Assembly: GCA_036417435.1 (NCBI GenBank)
Contig: CM070910.1
Coordinates: 20,401,501-20,465,500 of the forward strand
DNA: 64,000 nt
DNA from: Inia geoffrensis
Taxonomy: Eukaryota; Chordata; Mammalia; Artiodactyla; Iniidae
Direction: 5' to 3'
Position 1 is the stretch's first letter. Every line of letters starts with the position of its first letter. The notes beneath the pieces were generated by a model. That model did no database searches. It was not told where the DNA came from and worked only from the letters and a program-made list of their open reading frames with translations. The translations under genes were made by a program, and so were the position numbers. Shown here one piece after another: positions 38,450 through 50,624 of the stretch.

Positions 38450-40255
38450 CTTCAAACTTCTCTCAGTCGCACTTCCAGCCTCACTGAGAGCACGCCTCAT
38501 GGATCATAAAGAAAGCAGAAGTCATTGCACTGAGAATATGTCATCTTCCCACTACTAAGGCTCCAATCCACATGCATCTATTCTCATCTTCTCACTGTCC
38601 TTCCTGTCATAATGGAAAAAGCATCCCAGCTCTTACCAAACTCATTTCTACAGATCTCACCTTATCAACAGAAGGACTTCTTTCCTCTTCCTTTGTCACC
38701 TCAGTCTGACATCACTCTACTAGATCATTCCCATGAGCATACACACATGCTTTATTTCTCATGTCCCATTTTAAAGAAAAGTCATTCACCTCTCTTTAAC
38801 CTTCATTGCTTTCCAGGTACTACCTAATCTCTTTGCCTCTGTTTACAACAAACTTCTCTGGTGATCTTTCCACAAATCATTTCTATTTCCCCAACTTGAT
38901 CTCATTCTCTACTTTCTATCCCATTACTCCCTTGAAATTGCTCTTTTCAAAATCACCAGAATCTCCAAAATGTGGAATTCCAGGAATGGTGTTGTGTCAT
39001 CTTTTCGAATTTCTCAGCCTAATTAAACACAATGGATCATTCCCTCTTAGAAATATTATCCTCTCTCCATTCCCTCTTAAAAATATTTTCTTCCCTAAAC
39101 TTCTGAACACCTGGATTTTGTTTCTACTTCATTCAAAGATTTTTCTGAGCCTTTTCTGTTCTCTTTTCCTTTTTTTGCTCCATCACCAAACCCTAGACTC
39201 TATGGACTCAATCCATCTCCCTCTTCTCCATCTTTAGTCTTTTCCCAGTGATCTCATCCAATCCCACAGATTTAACCTCCACTGTAGATGCTTAGAACTC
39301 CCCAATTCCCATCTGAGCTCTGGAAGGTTTGAGTTCCAGGTTCACATATCCAATTATCTATTTGACCTATACACTTGGATATCTAATAGGCATCTCAAAT
39401 GAGCATGTCAAAATCCAGTCCTTGAATTTTTTCTCCCAGAAACTCCCACAGCCTTTTCCAGTGAATGGTACTACCACTCATCCATTCACAAAGTGCCATC
39501 TTAGATTGTTTCCACTCCCCCAAATTACATATCTAATCCATCAAACATCTTTTCTACTTCCGAAGTACATCTCAAAGCCATGCCCTTCTTTCCACCATTG
39601 CTGGCACACAATATCCCAGGATACCCACCATCTCTCACCTGGACCACAACAATCACTTCTTTACTGGCTGTCCCAATTATTCTCTTACACCCCTAAAATA
39701 TATTCTCCTCATAAGACTAAGCAAGATTCAATTGCATATTGTAAATTACATAGTGTCATCCCTTGCTTACTGATTCCAATAGCTTTCCATTGTACTTAAT
39801 ATCCAAACCCTTTCCCATGTCTTATAAAGTTCAGCATGATGTTGCCTCTGCCTCCCTCTTCTACCACTTCTTAAGCCCCCTTATTCATTTTATTTCAACC
39901 ACATTCTATGCTGTTTCCTGCCTCATGACTTTACCTTTGCTGTTGACCCTAGAATTTTTTTCAGATGGTTCTTCTTAACCTGAATCAGCTCAAATGCTGT
40001 CTTCTGCATTAGCTTTCTACACTTAGCCGAGCTAAATAATTCTCCCTCTTATGCAGCACCTCTTTAGTTTCTTTTGCCTCCAAAATCATCATCTATAATT
40101 ATGTATTATTTTCTTTTTACTACCCGGCTCTTCCTATGAAAGGTAAGCTTCCTGGGGGGTAGGCACAGAGCACTGTTTATGGCTGAAGCTTCAGGGCTGA
40201 TCACAGAGCTTGACAAAGATAAGGTTAAATAAACAAACATTTAATTAACTAACTC
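38450..40255 (+). repeat. Long L2 LINE copy including reverse-transcriptase remnant
   Basis: About 1.8 kb of plus-strand L2. Landmarks in order: ttcaaaatcaccagaatctc (about 38947), gatctcatccaatcccacag, acttggatatctaataggca, cagtgaatggtactaccact, catctctcacctggaccaca, then the 3' end ggtaagcttcctggggggta. The open frames at 38806-39237 and 39329-39799 are decayed reverse transcriptase, not cellular genes. Confidence 0.75.
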
Positions 40256-41378
40256 ATGGGAAAAAAGAACAAATGAAAGCAAAGACAAAGGCTACAGGCA
40301 CTGGTCCTTTGGGTTGTTTATTATGGAGTTAAATGCATTAAGAAAATAACTGCTTGCTTGAGCTTGATATATACAAAATGAAACATCAGTATTGTTAGGT
40401 ATGTACCACAAAGACATTATTGGTAAATTTTTTTCAAAGGCAATAAAACAGTAATTGAAATATTAAAACAATATAACAAAAAAGGAAAATAAAGAAGAGT
40501 ATAATTTTTACACTTTTCTTCTTGACCAGTTTCCTTCCCAGCTCAGAAAGGAAAACTAAAAACGAAATGCTAGCAATGAAAATAAAAGAAACAGGTTGGA
40601 AAATAAAGGTAACATTCAGGGAAAAGAAGTAAGCTTCAGAGAGGATAAATCAAATTGACTGACCCAAATCTCTGAACCTCATACCAGCGCACAGGCTCAA
40701 AGGATATGGCTACCAGTACTTTTCACCTAAGCTCATTAATTTGGGAGTGACAGCTGCTACAACATTCATTTTAAGAGTGCAAAGGATGAGCCAGGTTGAT
40801 GTCAGGCCATAGGACACAACCCCCATATGAGTATCTCCACTGACCACAGTTCAAAGAAACTGGCCAAATCAAACAATGGATAAATGCTGAAGAACATTTC
40901 ATTTTTATTAGTCAGTTGGGACAATAAACAATCACTGCTGAAAAAGTAATAACAGAAATAATGAAAGTTTCAAAATATACAAAAAAAATAACTGGGAAAG
41001 AAAGCAATCAAAGGCAAATTCAAATTTTTGGAATGTAATGTTTTCAAAATAATCAAGGGCTTCACAAATTCAGTCTTTAGTATGCACAATATTTATATAA
41101 CCCCTTGTAAACTATGTGCATTCCACATGTCCAGCAGGACGTTATTAACAAGTACTTGTTATGAACAATATTAACAAGTACTTGTAATGAACATTAATTA
41201 GAAAGACAGTGTCATTTCTAAAGAAGAAAGTTCCTTCACTAGATAAATCTGTATTTGCGGCTCTCACATGAAATAAACTTTAAAAAATACTACACCCTTT
41301 CTTTCCAGGACGGTTACACTTCTGCTTAGGCAGAAAACACTTAAATGCAACGTAAATTCAGCAACTGTGATGATTTTA
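40256..41378. other. Unassigned intron sequence
   Basis: No gene signal. Contains the palindromic tandem repeat listed separately. Confidence 0.55.
41142..41196. repeat. Tandem repeat carrying a palindrome
   Basis: attaacaagtacttgt(t/a)atgaaca occurs twice in succession. Each unit contains the 12-bp perfect palindrome ACAAGTACTTGT (41148-41159 and 41174-41185). Confidence 0.9.
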
Positions 41379-41383
41379 CTAAC

Positions 41384-41734
41384 TGTTATGGTCTGAACGT
41401 ATCTGTCCTCCTCAAATTCCTATGTTGAAATCTTAATGCCCAATGCGATGGTATTAGGAGGTCGGTCGGCCTTTGGGAGACGATTAGGTCTTGAGGGCAA
41501 AGCCACCATGAATGAGGTTAATGACCTTATAAAAGAGGCCTGAGAAAGCTCTCTTACCCCTTCTGCCACATAGGGAAAGGAGAAGTCTGCTACCTGGAAA
41601 AGGGTCTTCACCCGACCATGCTGGCACCCTGATCTTGGACTTCCAGCCTCCAGAAATTTGAGAAGTACATTTCTGTAGTTTCTAAGCCACCCAGTCTGTG
41701 GAGTTTGTTACAGAAGACTGAACAGACTAAGACA
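41384..41734 (+). mobile_element. Solo LTR of the MaLR (MST/MLT1-like) family
   Basis: A 351-bp element starting TGTTATGGTCTGAACG and ending GACTAAGACA. Its MaLR interior includes ttgaaatcttaatgcccaat, gaccttataaaagaggcctg and ttggacttccagcctccaga. A perfect 5-bp duplication CTAAC flanks it (41379-41383 and 41735-41739). No internal retroviral sequence or second LTR is adjacent, so it is a solo LTR. Confidence 0.92.
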
Positions 41735-42009
41735 CTAACAAGAAAATTGCATTTTCTAAAAGTTTCATCTGGTAATAAACATTTAGAATATCTATACTGC
41801 ACTCAGTAAATCAGATAACCAATTATTTTCTCATTAATGTAAATAGAGACAATTCAAAATGACTACAGACAAATAACTGACGATGACTAAACCTTTCGCT
41901 AATTTTACCGTAGACAGTACTGTAAAACAGACCAAAGGGCAATGGATTTATAAGGAACACACAATATGACAGAGCAGATGATGATAATTTGGCGTAAACT
42001 TTTGTTGAG

Positions 42010-42240
42010 TACATACCATGTATGAGGAACTTTTATACCTAATTCTTGACCCTAACAATAATCTTACCCATTAGATTATGTTCTCTGCTTTACAACCAAG
42101 AAATTGAGATTCAGTGAGTTGAAATAACTTGGTCAAAGTTCACAGAGATAGTAAGTGAATAAGCCGGGATGTCAATCAAGGGTAGCCAGTTACCACAGCC
42201 AGTGTGCTTTTCGTCCTGCCTGTACAAACCGAGAAATGCC
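42010..42240 (-). repeat. MIR fragment
   Basis: aaattgagattcagtgagtt gaaataacttggtcaaagtt cacagagatagtaagtgaat is the antisense MIR core. Confidence 0.75.
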
Positions 42241-42379
42241 TTAAAGTAGGCAGCAAAAGATGGCTTCCGGGGGATGGAGGGCAAAGAAAAACATACATAA
42301 TAATTAATGATCTATAGGATATTCTTTATAACATAAAGTTATATTGTCTCGTTTCCTTCATAATATTTCAGCATAAATA

Positions 42380-42445
42380 ACTATGTGTGTGTATATGTAT
42401 GTGTGCAAGTATGTGTGTATGTGTATATACATACACATATACATG
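42380..42445. repeat. TG/TA-type simple repeat
   Basis: tgtgtgtgtatatgtatgtg and the mirrored tatacatacacatatacatg. Confidence 0.9.
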
Positions 42446-43377
42446 AACATATGCTCTCCAGGGTTCAAATAACATTTCAGACCCACATGAGGCATCTACA
42501 CTCTGAAAGTTACTATAAGCCCATTTCAATTAACATTATCTCAATTTGCACTACAAAATTTGTTAACTGGAATTAAGAGATGTAAGAAAAAAATTTCACC
42601 AGCAAAAAGAATAGTGGTCAAGATATGTCAATTAGTTTAAAATGTTAGAGACAGACCTGTTGTTTACAGAAGCCAAAATATCGGGAGCCAGTTATGTTTA
42701 AGAATTAATAATTTTTTGTACATTAGAAAACTATTATTATGAATGTATCTAAACGACATGTTAGCCCCAACTACGCCCTGAGGCAGCAAACACATTAATA
42801 TTTCTGCAGCTAGGAACAAGGCTATTCACACTAAGCGAGATATATAAAGACCATAATAAATAGCCTCATGTCAATTCAAAGCTTTCTGTTATCAGTGAGT
42901 ATTGGATTTCGGGTGGTAGATAAGGGATCGTGAATGGCCAAATGACTTAGTCCAATTGCAATTCAGACAAAACATTTCCTTTGAATGTTGATATTAAATT
43001 TCATATATTATACCACAATAATAGTGTTCCATGTGCAATATAATAACCCTTCACCCCTCCAGAATTTGGCTGACTACAATGTACATTCAGAACAGAGCTG
43101 GGAGATGAGAGAAAAGCCATGGTGTAAAGGTGCTCCAGGGCCACTACAGCGGCACAATGGCCATGTACTGGAGAGAATTACATTTATTCGTAGCAGAGGC
43201 CCCCATATCTTTAATCAGATCTGGTTTCTAAACTCAACACAGATAAGAACCAGTAAGTAGAATCACAAAGATCTGAGAGGTGGGTACTCAGAACCGTCAT
43301 CAGCAATAGCTGAAGTTCTGACAGCAAAGAAGAAAAATAAAGCAATTTTTAAAGAAAGATAAAAGCCCAACTGCACA

Positions 43378-43595
43378 GTCAAAAAAGGCTTGGATTCCAA
43401 TCTCAGCTCTGCCCGTATGAGCTCTGTGATCTCGGGTGTTCCTTAACTTCTCTCTACTTCAGTTTGTTCATCGATATAATGTTGATGAAAATTCTTCCTA
43501 TCTCCTATGGGTATTGAGAGGATTAAATAAAATAATGCAAGTGAAGAGCTTAGCACAGAGCCTGACAATTAGGAGATGCCAATAAAATTTATACG
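43378..43595 (+). repeat. Nearly full-length MIR
   Basis: ggattccaatctcagctctg, gagctctgtgatctcgggtg, ctctacttcagtttgttcat, gaggattaaataaaataatg, gcttagcacagagcctgaca: MIR from its 5' half to its end. Confidence 0.85.
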
Positions 43596-43797
43596 CTAAA
43601 AACAAAGCACAGAATCTCACAAAGCATAGCAGCCTGAAAAAATTCACCACCAATTCTTCAGAGCGTGGAGAGCACTGTCATAATTTAGTAAAGAAAAATA
43701 TCATCTTGGCTCTGCCATGTACCTTTGAACGTGTCATTTAACTTGTCTGAGGGAGCATTAGGGTAAGCATCCTCGATGGAAGAAAGTATAGTTCTTG

Positions 43798-44009
43798 GGG
43801 CTTCCCTGGTGGCTCAGTGGTTGAGAGTCCACCTGCCTATGCAGGGGACACGGGTTCGTGCCCCGGTCCGGGAAGATCCCACATGCCGCGGAGCGGCTGG
43901 GCCCGTGAGCCATGGCCGCTGAGCCTGCGCGTCCAGAGCCTGTGCTCCGCAACGGGAGAGGCCACAACAGTGAGAGGCCCGCGTACTGCAAAAAAAAAAA
44001 AAAAAAAAA
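43798..44009 (+). repeat. CHR-type SINE
   Basis: Complete copy with an A-run of about 22. The duplication AAGTATAGTTCTTGG / AAGTATGGTTCTTGG has one difference. The right copy starts at 44010. Confidence 0.94.
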
Positions 44010-44884
44010 AAGTATGGTTCTTGGTGGTGCGAGGTGGCGGAGGGGAGTGGGAAAGATCTACTCTTTTTACGTATAAAGCATAACTATAAAGTACAGAAAC
44101 AGATACACAGGGTACCCACAGTATTAAAATGTCCTGTGGGCAAGTGTCTGAAAAGGCTCCTTAGGCAGGGTGGATAATGTAAAAAAGGTTGAGAAACACT
44201 TGTTTAAATGAACTGTAAGGTCAGGTACAGCTCTTATAGTTCCTTAATTCTCTTCATAACAATAATGCCAAGAATTCAAAGAATGTTTAATATAGGTTCA
44301 TGTAGTTTGCTAAAGAAGGCAAGGAAAAATCTGTACATTTCAGGAAGATCTTCAATTAAACAGTTAGAAATTGTAAATATCATTGTGTTGAAAAGAGAAA
44401 ATCCCGGCAATGCATAGAAAATGCAGCTATCATTATGATGGGATCCCGTGAGCCATAATTTTGTTGTATTTTCTCTGCTTTATAGATAATAAGATACCTA
44501 AACCATATCTAAATATTAACAGGTTTATTTATTTCCCGTAAAACGCAGAAAGAAAATAGAATAAAGACAATGACTTGTAACTACCACAAAACTGGAACAC
44601 TGTGGTTGTCTTAGCTATGATAAATGAAAGATCACCCTGGAATATAATTCATCTTTAATTGCCTCTTCCATCTAATCTAACCACTGCTGTAGGCTGTCTT
44701 AAAATATTTACAAAGTAAAAGCAAAAAAAGAACTGGAGTTGCTAAATAAAGCTGGCCACACATTCCTAAGTGATCAATTTTTCTGGTATTGTTTACAATA
44801 AAAACAAAGTCATAATTCTTACAGTAGACGGAATTTGTGGAAACACATAGATAAAGTATGCTTAAGGACGATCTCTCTTAATGT

Positions 44885-45170
44885 TAAGTCTGGGTTTTTT
44901 AACTGAGATATAATTGACATACAACACTGTATTAGCTTTAGGTGTACAACAATGATTTGATATATGTATCTACTGCAAAATGATTAGCACAGTAAATTTA
45001 GTTAAAATCCATCACTACACATGGTTACACATTTTTCTCGTGATAACTTTTAAGATTTAGTGACTTTCAAATACACAATACAGTACTGTTAACTATAATC
45101 ACCATGCTGTATCTTACATCCCCAGAAATTATCTTGTAACTAGAAATTTGTACTTTAAAGCTGTTCTTAA
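44885..45170 (+). repeat. L1M 3' UTR fragment
   Basis: actgagatataattgacata caacactgtattagctttag, gatatatgtatctactgcaa, ctgttaactataatcaccat: an old L1M 3' region. Strand is assigned nominally. Confidence 0.7.
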
Positions 45171-46292
45171 TTCCTCCTCTTCCCTGCCTTAGTTTTGGGA
45201 TTCTTAGAATATCCAAATTACCTGTTACAACAAGAGAAAAGCAGTTGTACTAAAATGCTAGAAAGACCAATATTATAACTATATTCTGCTTTAAACACTT
45301 TGAAGTTTTGTATTTGCTATCCTTGTCTTTATTTTCTCCAGAATCCTAGGGATGTGCAGCAACACATTCATGTTCACATACTGACTCATAATTCTTTTCT
45401 TTTGAGTTTCCCCAAATTTACATTAGAGACTCTAACTAAAAATGACATTCTAAAAATGTACAAAATACCTCCATATCAAACCGTTACTAAATGCTTGCCC
45501 ATACTTTATTACCAGTAATATATATCATAAAGTGATCTGATATTATCCATTTTATTCACTGCAAAATAAATGTGGTTTTGATATCAAGTTAGCTTTCAGG
45601 CAGTTGCATCTGAATATTCAAGATGTGTGAAACCATAATTTCATTCAGACACAGGTATTCACAGTACTATTCAGGAAGCAAACAGTTTTTTACTGATGAT
45701 GAATATAAATATGCAATCTTAAAGAGATGCTAACCATTGTTTACAGTGCCTCAAATTCTAGATGCTCAAGTGACAGAAAAATTTCTCTTATAAACACGTA
45801 TGCTATTTTAGACTGTTCCAAATATACTGGCGAGATAAAGTAATGAAAAGAAAAGATAATAAGTTAGTTGAAGCCCAACATACACTTAGTATAGTTCAGG
45901 AGTCTAGTGTGGATCCATGTGTTCTCAGCCAAAACCGAGGATGACCTGACCAAATAGCATACTGTTTTAATTACCGTTAAGGATAATATTACCCTGATGT
46001 CTCTGTAATACCTAAGTGTTCCTTACCATCAGAGTACTACAAAAGGTACTCTAGGCAATGCCATGAGGCATAAGAAAATCAGAACACATAAAATGATCAC
46101 GGGCAAGGTTTAGACTCATTCAAGGAAAAATTCCATTGCAGAAATTCAAGTACCTAATGTATAAATATACACTCTGTACTAAGTGTGATAATACTAACTC
46201 AGTACAGCATAAAAATTTTTAAATAATAATAAAATATGTGACCTGTTCCACACGCTTCCATGAGAAAGCCAAAGCAATCAAATTCTCAAGTT

Positions 46293-46499
46293 GGGCTTCC
46301 CTGGTGGCGCAGTGGTTGAGAGTCCGCCTGCCGATTCAGGGGACACGGGTTCGTTCCCCAGTCCGGGAAGATCACACATGCCGTGGAGCGGCTGGGCCCG
46401 TGAGCCATGGCTGCTGGGCCTGCGCGTCTGGAGCCTGTGCTCCGTAACGGGAGAGGCCACAATAGTGAGAGGCCCGCGGACCGCAAAAAAAAAAAAAAA
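46293..46499 (+). repeat. CHR-type SINE 52 nt inside the UTRN intron
   Basis: Complete copy antisense to UTRN, ending in a run of about 16 A. The imperfect target duplication is aaattctcaagtt / aaattatcaactt. Confidence 0.93.
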
Positions 46500-46551
46500 A
46501 TTATCAACTTGACAACATACATACATACACCTGTCAGGGCCTTAGCATTAC

Positions 46552-46706
46552 CTTTGTTTTAGATTGATCCATGATGTTTTTAAGTACTCTGTGGTTTCTT
46601 TCACATTCCTCGTGTCATCACTGCCATATTCCTCCAGCAGTTTCTGCAGGACATTATCGAATGCCATTACGATACCAGCACCAGGAGCCAGTTCTTGAAG
46701 CAACAG
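46552..46706 (-). CDS. UTRN: Utrophin internal exon 5 of 6 (equivalent of dystrophin exon 54)
   Basis: This 155-bp exon matches dystrophin exon 54 exactly in length. The minus-strand acceptor is ttacaccttag|CTG, with a weak, interrupted pyrimidine tract. The donor is CAAAG|GTAATG. It reads [12 protein letters not shown], then [18 protein letters not shown], then [16 protein letters not shown] and INLKQ, ending on AG of a serine codon completed by the next exon. This is a spectrin-repeat B/C helix region. An antisense SINE begins only 52 nt into the following intron (46293-46499), putting a run of U in the transcript close to the donor. The next intron (30228-46551) is 16.3 kb. Confidence 0.96.
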
Positions 46707-47388
46707 CTAAGGTGTAATTTCAGATGTAATTGTTAGACTGGATCACTCAATAACAAGTATGACCACAACACTGGTCCTTCCAGTAGGTTTTAATATGTTT
46801 TAGACACAGATATCAAAAGAAGGAAGCAAATTATAAAACAAACTCTTGCATGTAAGCTCAAAAATAATTCTGGAAGTGAAAAGTGATCAGGTACATAGCA
46901 GATAACATTAAAAGATTACTGTCTTTTCTACTTTGATATGTTTTACTTTCTCAAACCAGTTGTCTTCTTTCATTCCTACTGCTATATCTGATCCTTACAG
47001 GAACATGTATCTTACAGGAATGAACTTACTATAGAGTTAGTTCCTCTATATGTGCTTGAAGATATGGAAAGGGCAACAACATGGAAGTCTTCTTGTCCCT
47101 GGATCACTGTGTATCACTGTTTACAAAGTTAACTGCTTGGCTGGATCCAGTAGCTAAGCAAGGTTTACTGAGAGTTGCTTGAATAAACTAAATTGATGCT
47201 GTATGTCCACAGGCATTGGTTCCTTGATAAATTTTTTTCCACCTCTGAGAGCTCTTGTATCAAGATACTCCCCATGAAATCTAAATGACAAATGAATGTT
47301 CTTAAAATGATTTTTGTAGCGACTAGCAGAAAAATCCACCCTAAAGTTCCAGAATAGAACTATGCTGCTGATTAGAAAAGAATATTCT

Positions 47389-48508
47389 TTTTGAATTATG
47401 GTTTTCTCCAGGTATATGCCCAGTAGTGGGATTGCTGGGTCATATGGTAGCTCTATTTTTCGTTTTTTAAGGAACCTCCATACTGTTCTCCATAGTGGTT
47501 GTATCAATTTACATTCCCACCAACAGTGCAGGAGGATTCCCTTTTCACCACACCCTTTCCAGCATTTACTGTTTCTAGATTTTTTGATAATGGCCATTCT
47601 GACCCATGTGAGGTGATACTTCAGATGAATGGATAAAGAAAATGTGGCACATACATACAATGGAATATTACTTAGCCATAGAAAGAAATGAAATTGAGTT
47701 ATTTGTAGTGAGTGAGGTGGATGGACTTAGAGTCTGTCATAAAGAGTGAAGTAAGTCAGAAAGAGAAAAACAAATACCATATACTAATGCATATATATGA
47801 AATCTAAGGGGAAAAAAAATGGTACAGGGCTTCCCCAGTGGTGTAGTGGCTAAGATTCCGCCTGCCAATGCAGGGGACATGGGTTCGAGTCCTGGTCCGG
47901 GAAGATCCCACATGCCACGGAGCAACTAAGCCCGTGCGCCACAACTACTGAGCCTGCACTCTAGTGCCCGTGAGCCACAACTACTGAAGCCCGTGCGCCT
48001 AGAGCCCGTGCTCTGCAATAAGAGAAGCCACCGCAATGAGAAGCCCACACACCGCAACGAAGAGTAGCCCCTGCTCACCGCAACTAGAGAAAGCACGCGC
48101 ACAGCAACGAAGACCCAACGCAGCCCAAAGTTAATTAATTAATTTTAAAAAAATGGTACTGATGAACCCAGTGGCAGGGCAGGAATAAAGACGTAGACAT
48201 AGAGAATGGACTTGAGGACATGGAGGGGGAGAGGGAAGCTGGGGTGAAGTGAGCGTAGCATCGACATGTATACACTACCAAGTGTAAAACAGATAGCTAG
48301 TGGGCAGCAGCTGCATAGCACAGGGAGATCAGCTCCGTGCTTTGTGACCACCTAGAGGGGTGGGATAGGGAGGGTGTGAGGGAGGCTCAAGAGGGAGGGG
48401 ATATGGGGATATATGTATGCATATGGCTGATTCACTTCGTTATACAACAGAAACTAACACAGTATGGCGAAGCAATTATACTCCAATTAGGATGTATTAA
48501 AAAAAAAA
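47389..48508 (+). mobile_element. 5'-inverted (twin-primed) L1 insertion
   Basis: The left part (47389-47622) is antisense L1 ORF2 tail (ttatggttttctccaggtat ... gaggtgatacttc). The right part (47623-48508) is sense L1 running through the ORF2 end, 3' UTR and A tail. About 80 bp of L1 between the two priming points is missing. A perfect 15-bp duplication AGAAAAGAATATTCT lies at 47374-47388 and 48509-48523. A SINE is nested at 47826-48146. Non-functional. Confidence 0.93.
47826..48146 (+). repeat. Long CHR-type SINE nested in L1
   Basis: Extended form with extra 3' modules (gagcaactaagcccgtgcgc, accgcaacgaagagtagccc, cagcaacgaagacccaacgc). The duplication AAAAAAATGGTAC at 47813-47825 and 48147-48159 shows it entered the L1 3' UTR afterwards. 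Confidence 0.92.
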
Positions 48509-48523
48509 AGAAAAGAATATTCT

Positions 48524-49462
48524 GAATATGATGATTGAAACATTGATAACACTTTTAACTGTATCCCTCTGGTTAAGTGTCCAGGAGCTTTGCTGATTAT
48601 TACTTTTGAGTCTTTTGGTGAAGACAATTCAGCAGATAGCATAAACACAGAGAATGATCCAGGAAACCAGGATACCTGGCCACTTGCTTTTTAAGTTGTA
48701 ACCATGGAAAGCCTAAATGTCTGGAGAATAAAAACATACTCTCATGTCTGAGATTTTTCCCATATATCCTTTATTATATTCTCCACAACCGTACACTTTC
48801 ATTTAGGCTATCTGAAGGGTAAATAAATGTTACACCAAAGTATAACCTAACAGCCATAACCTCCAACTCAAGAATATTTTCTATGATTGTAGAGATTTTA
48901 AATAGCACTTTTAAAATACCATAATTGTTCAATAAGTTCAATAAATACCATAAGTGTTCAATATCATCAACTCTATAATCAAACTAATCACAAAAAAGGT
49001 ACCTGCTATGATGATATTGATAAAATGGTTTGGTTATAAAGGTATTAGAAGAAACTAAACTTACTTAATACTTGATTTGTTCACTACAGTAGCCCTCAAA
49101 TGAAAGTCTCAGGAGATTTCATAAATAAAAAAAATACCTTCACGGTAGATATGGAAGGGAACAAAAGGAGGGTTCCTGGGATCCTGAAAATGTTTTCTTT
49201 CTAGATGCCGGTTCATGGGTAAGTTCCATTTGCAAAGAGTCAGTGAGCTATAAATCTAGGATACATGTACATTTCTATTTGTTATGCCTCCAGAAATTTT
49301 TCAAAAACCTTCCTGGTCAAATTCTTTATATAAATTTCAGTGTACATTCTAAGCACTTGGGAAAACATTATGACAAGGGTCCTAAAAATTACAGTTAGCA
49401 ACAGAACAAAAAAAGCACATCCCACAAATTGATAATGCCAGAAAGTATCTAATGAGTCTTAC
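48524..49462. other. Unassigned UTRN intron sequence
   Basis: Between the twin-primed L1 and a rod exon. No repeat or extra exon recognised. Confidence 0.6.
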
Positions 49463-49668
49463 TTGATTATCAGAAATTTGTTTGATAAGTGGATCCCTTC
49501 GAGCTTGCTGAAGAATATAGAGGCGAGCCTCATACTTTCTCATGAGCTCCTCCGTCTCTTCCCTGTGATCATCCCACTGAAGGCTGTCAATAATCATGTC
49601 CTCCAGCTGCTGCTGTCTTAACTCCACACCATGCTGGGTGCTATCCCACTGGTTCTTGACCTTTTCCA
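49463..49668 (-). CDS. UTRN: Utrophin internal exon 4 of 6 (equivalent of dystrophin exon 53)
   Basis: This 206-bp exon is entered after a cctcctccag acceptor. It begins TG, finishing the split leucine, and adds 68 codons that end SDNQ before a GTAAGA donor in phase 0. Residues include [18 protein letters not shown] (helix C of one spectrin repeat), [20 protein letters not shown] (helix A of the next, with its Trp) and [18 protein letters not shown]. Dystrophin exon 53 is 212 bp, so two codons differ. The phase change from 1 to 0 differs from dystrophin only by the small length difference, and the open frame continues into the next exon. A minus-strand ATG near 49681 lies just inside the intron and is not a real start. 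Confidence 0.97.
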
Positions 49669-50269
49669 CTGGAGGAGGCATTATATATATATTTTAAAAT
49701 CCCAGAAAGTAACTCAGGAAAGGGAAAAAATACCTGATACCAAATCCATCACAAATAAGGTTATATATAGAAAAGAGAAAGGAGGCAAAATGGTACATAC
49801 ATTTTAAAGGAATTTTATTATGTCTGCCACACTGTATGACTGATATATTTCTGAAACCATCCTTGAAGAAAAACTCTTGAATTAAACTCTATTTTAAATG
49901 CATTAAAATATCTCACAACAAAGATACTATTACAAACTGACAAACCAAAAATTATAAAGAAAATAAATTCCTACCTAATTTGTATTTACAGAACCTGGTT
50001 TGAAGAAGGTAGATTTTAACAGTACATTATGATAGAACTTTATGACCAAAGATATAGTCATTTGTCATCCTCTAAGGAAATGCTCTAAGGTAGTATTAAT
50101 TTTAAAAGAAAATAAAATACTGAAGAATACTTTTCATATTTGTTTTACTGTAGCATGAAACCTCTCTAGAAGGAAGTGTTTTTATATATTCAAGAGAAGT
50201 GCTAAAAGTAAATTAGATTCAAGTTCTAGGTACCCAGCAGTTTTTTATTATAAAAAAATCCATGTTGGC

Positions 50270-50370
50270 TCTTTTCCTCTCTCTTTTTTATTGTTTTATT
50301 TCTCTTTCTTTCATTCTCTCTTTCTGTCTCTTTCTCTTTTCCTTTTCTCTCCCCTACTTCCTTTCCTCTT
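50270..50370. repeat. Pyrimidine-rich low-complexity tract
   Basis: ctctctttttta, ttctctttctttcattctct and similar runs over about 100 bp. Confidence 0.85.
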
Positions 50371-50624
50371 GTATTTTTAACATGTGCCAAGGAAAAAGAA
50401 ATCTAAGGAAACTTAAACTTTTGATTAATTACTTCAGGGGTAATTCATGATTTGAACTGAAGTACTAGTAAGCAATAACTTTAAATATCTTCAACAACCC
50501 ATTCGTAATAAGTAGGTAGAAAGTTAGAAACAAATTTCTAGAAGATGCCTTGTATGCCAGAAAGACTGAAGGGCTATATTTAAGTACCAGGCCAAGAAGA
50601 ACTTAACTAAAAAATAACACTGCA

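Larger units (their letters stand above)
30228..46551 (-). other. UTRN: UTRN intron (16324 bp) between rod exons
   Basis: The largest fully contained intron, with a GTAATG donor at its 5' end and tgcag at its 3' end. It holds six SINEs, a MaLR solo LTR, a long L2 copy, L1M fragments and several MIRs. No extra exon with utrophin-like coding was seen. Confidence 0.9.

Noticed and set aside
39329..39799. 156-residue plus-strand frame
   Set aside because: It lies wholly within an L2 copy and matches its decayed reverse-transcriptase and 3' region.
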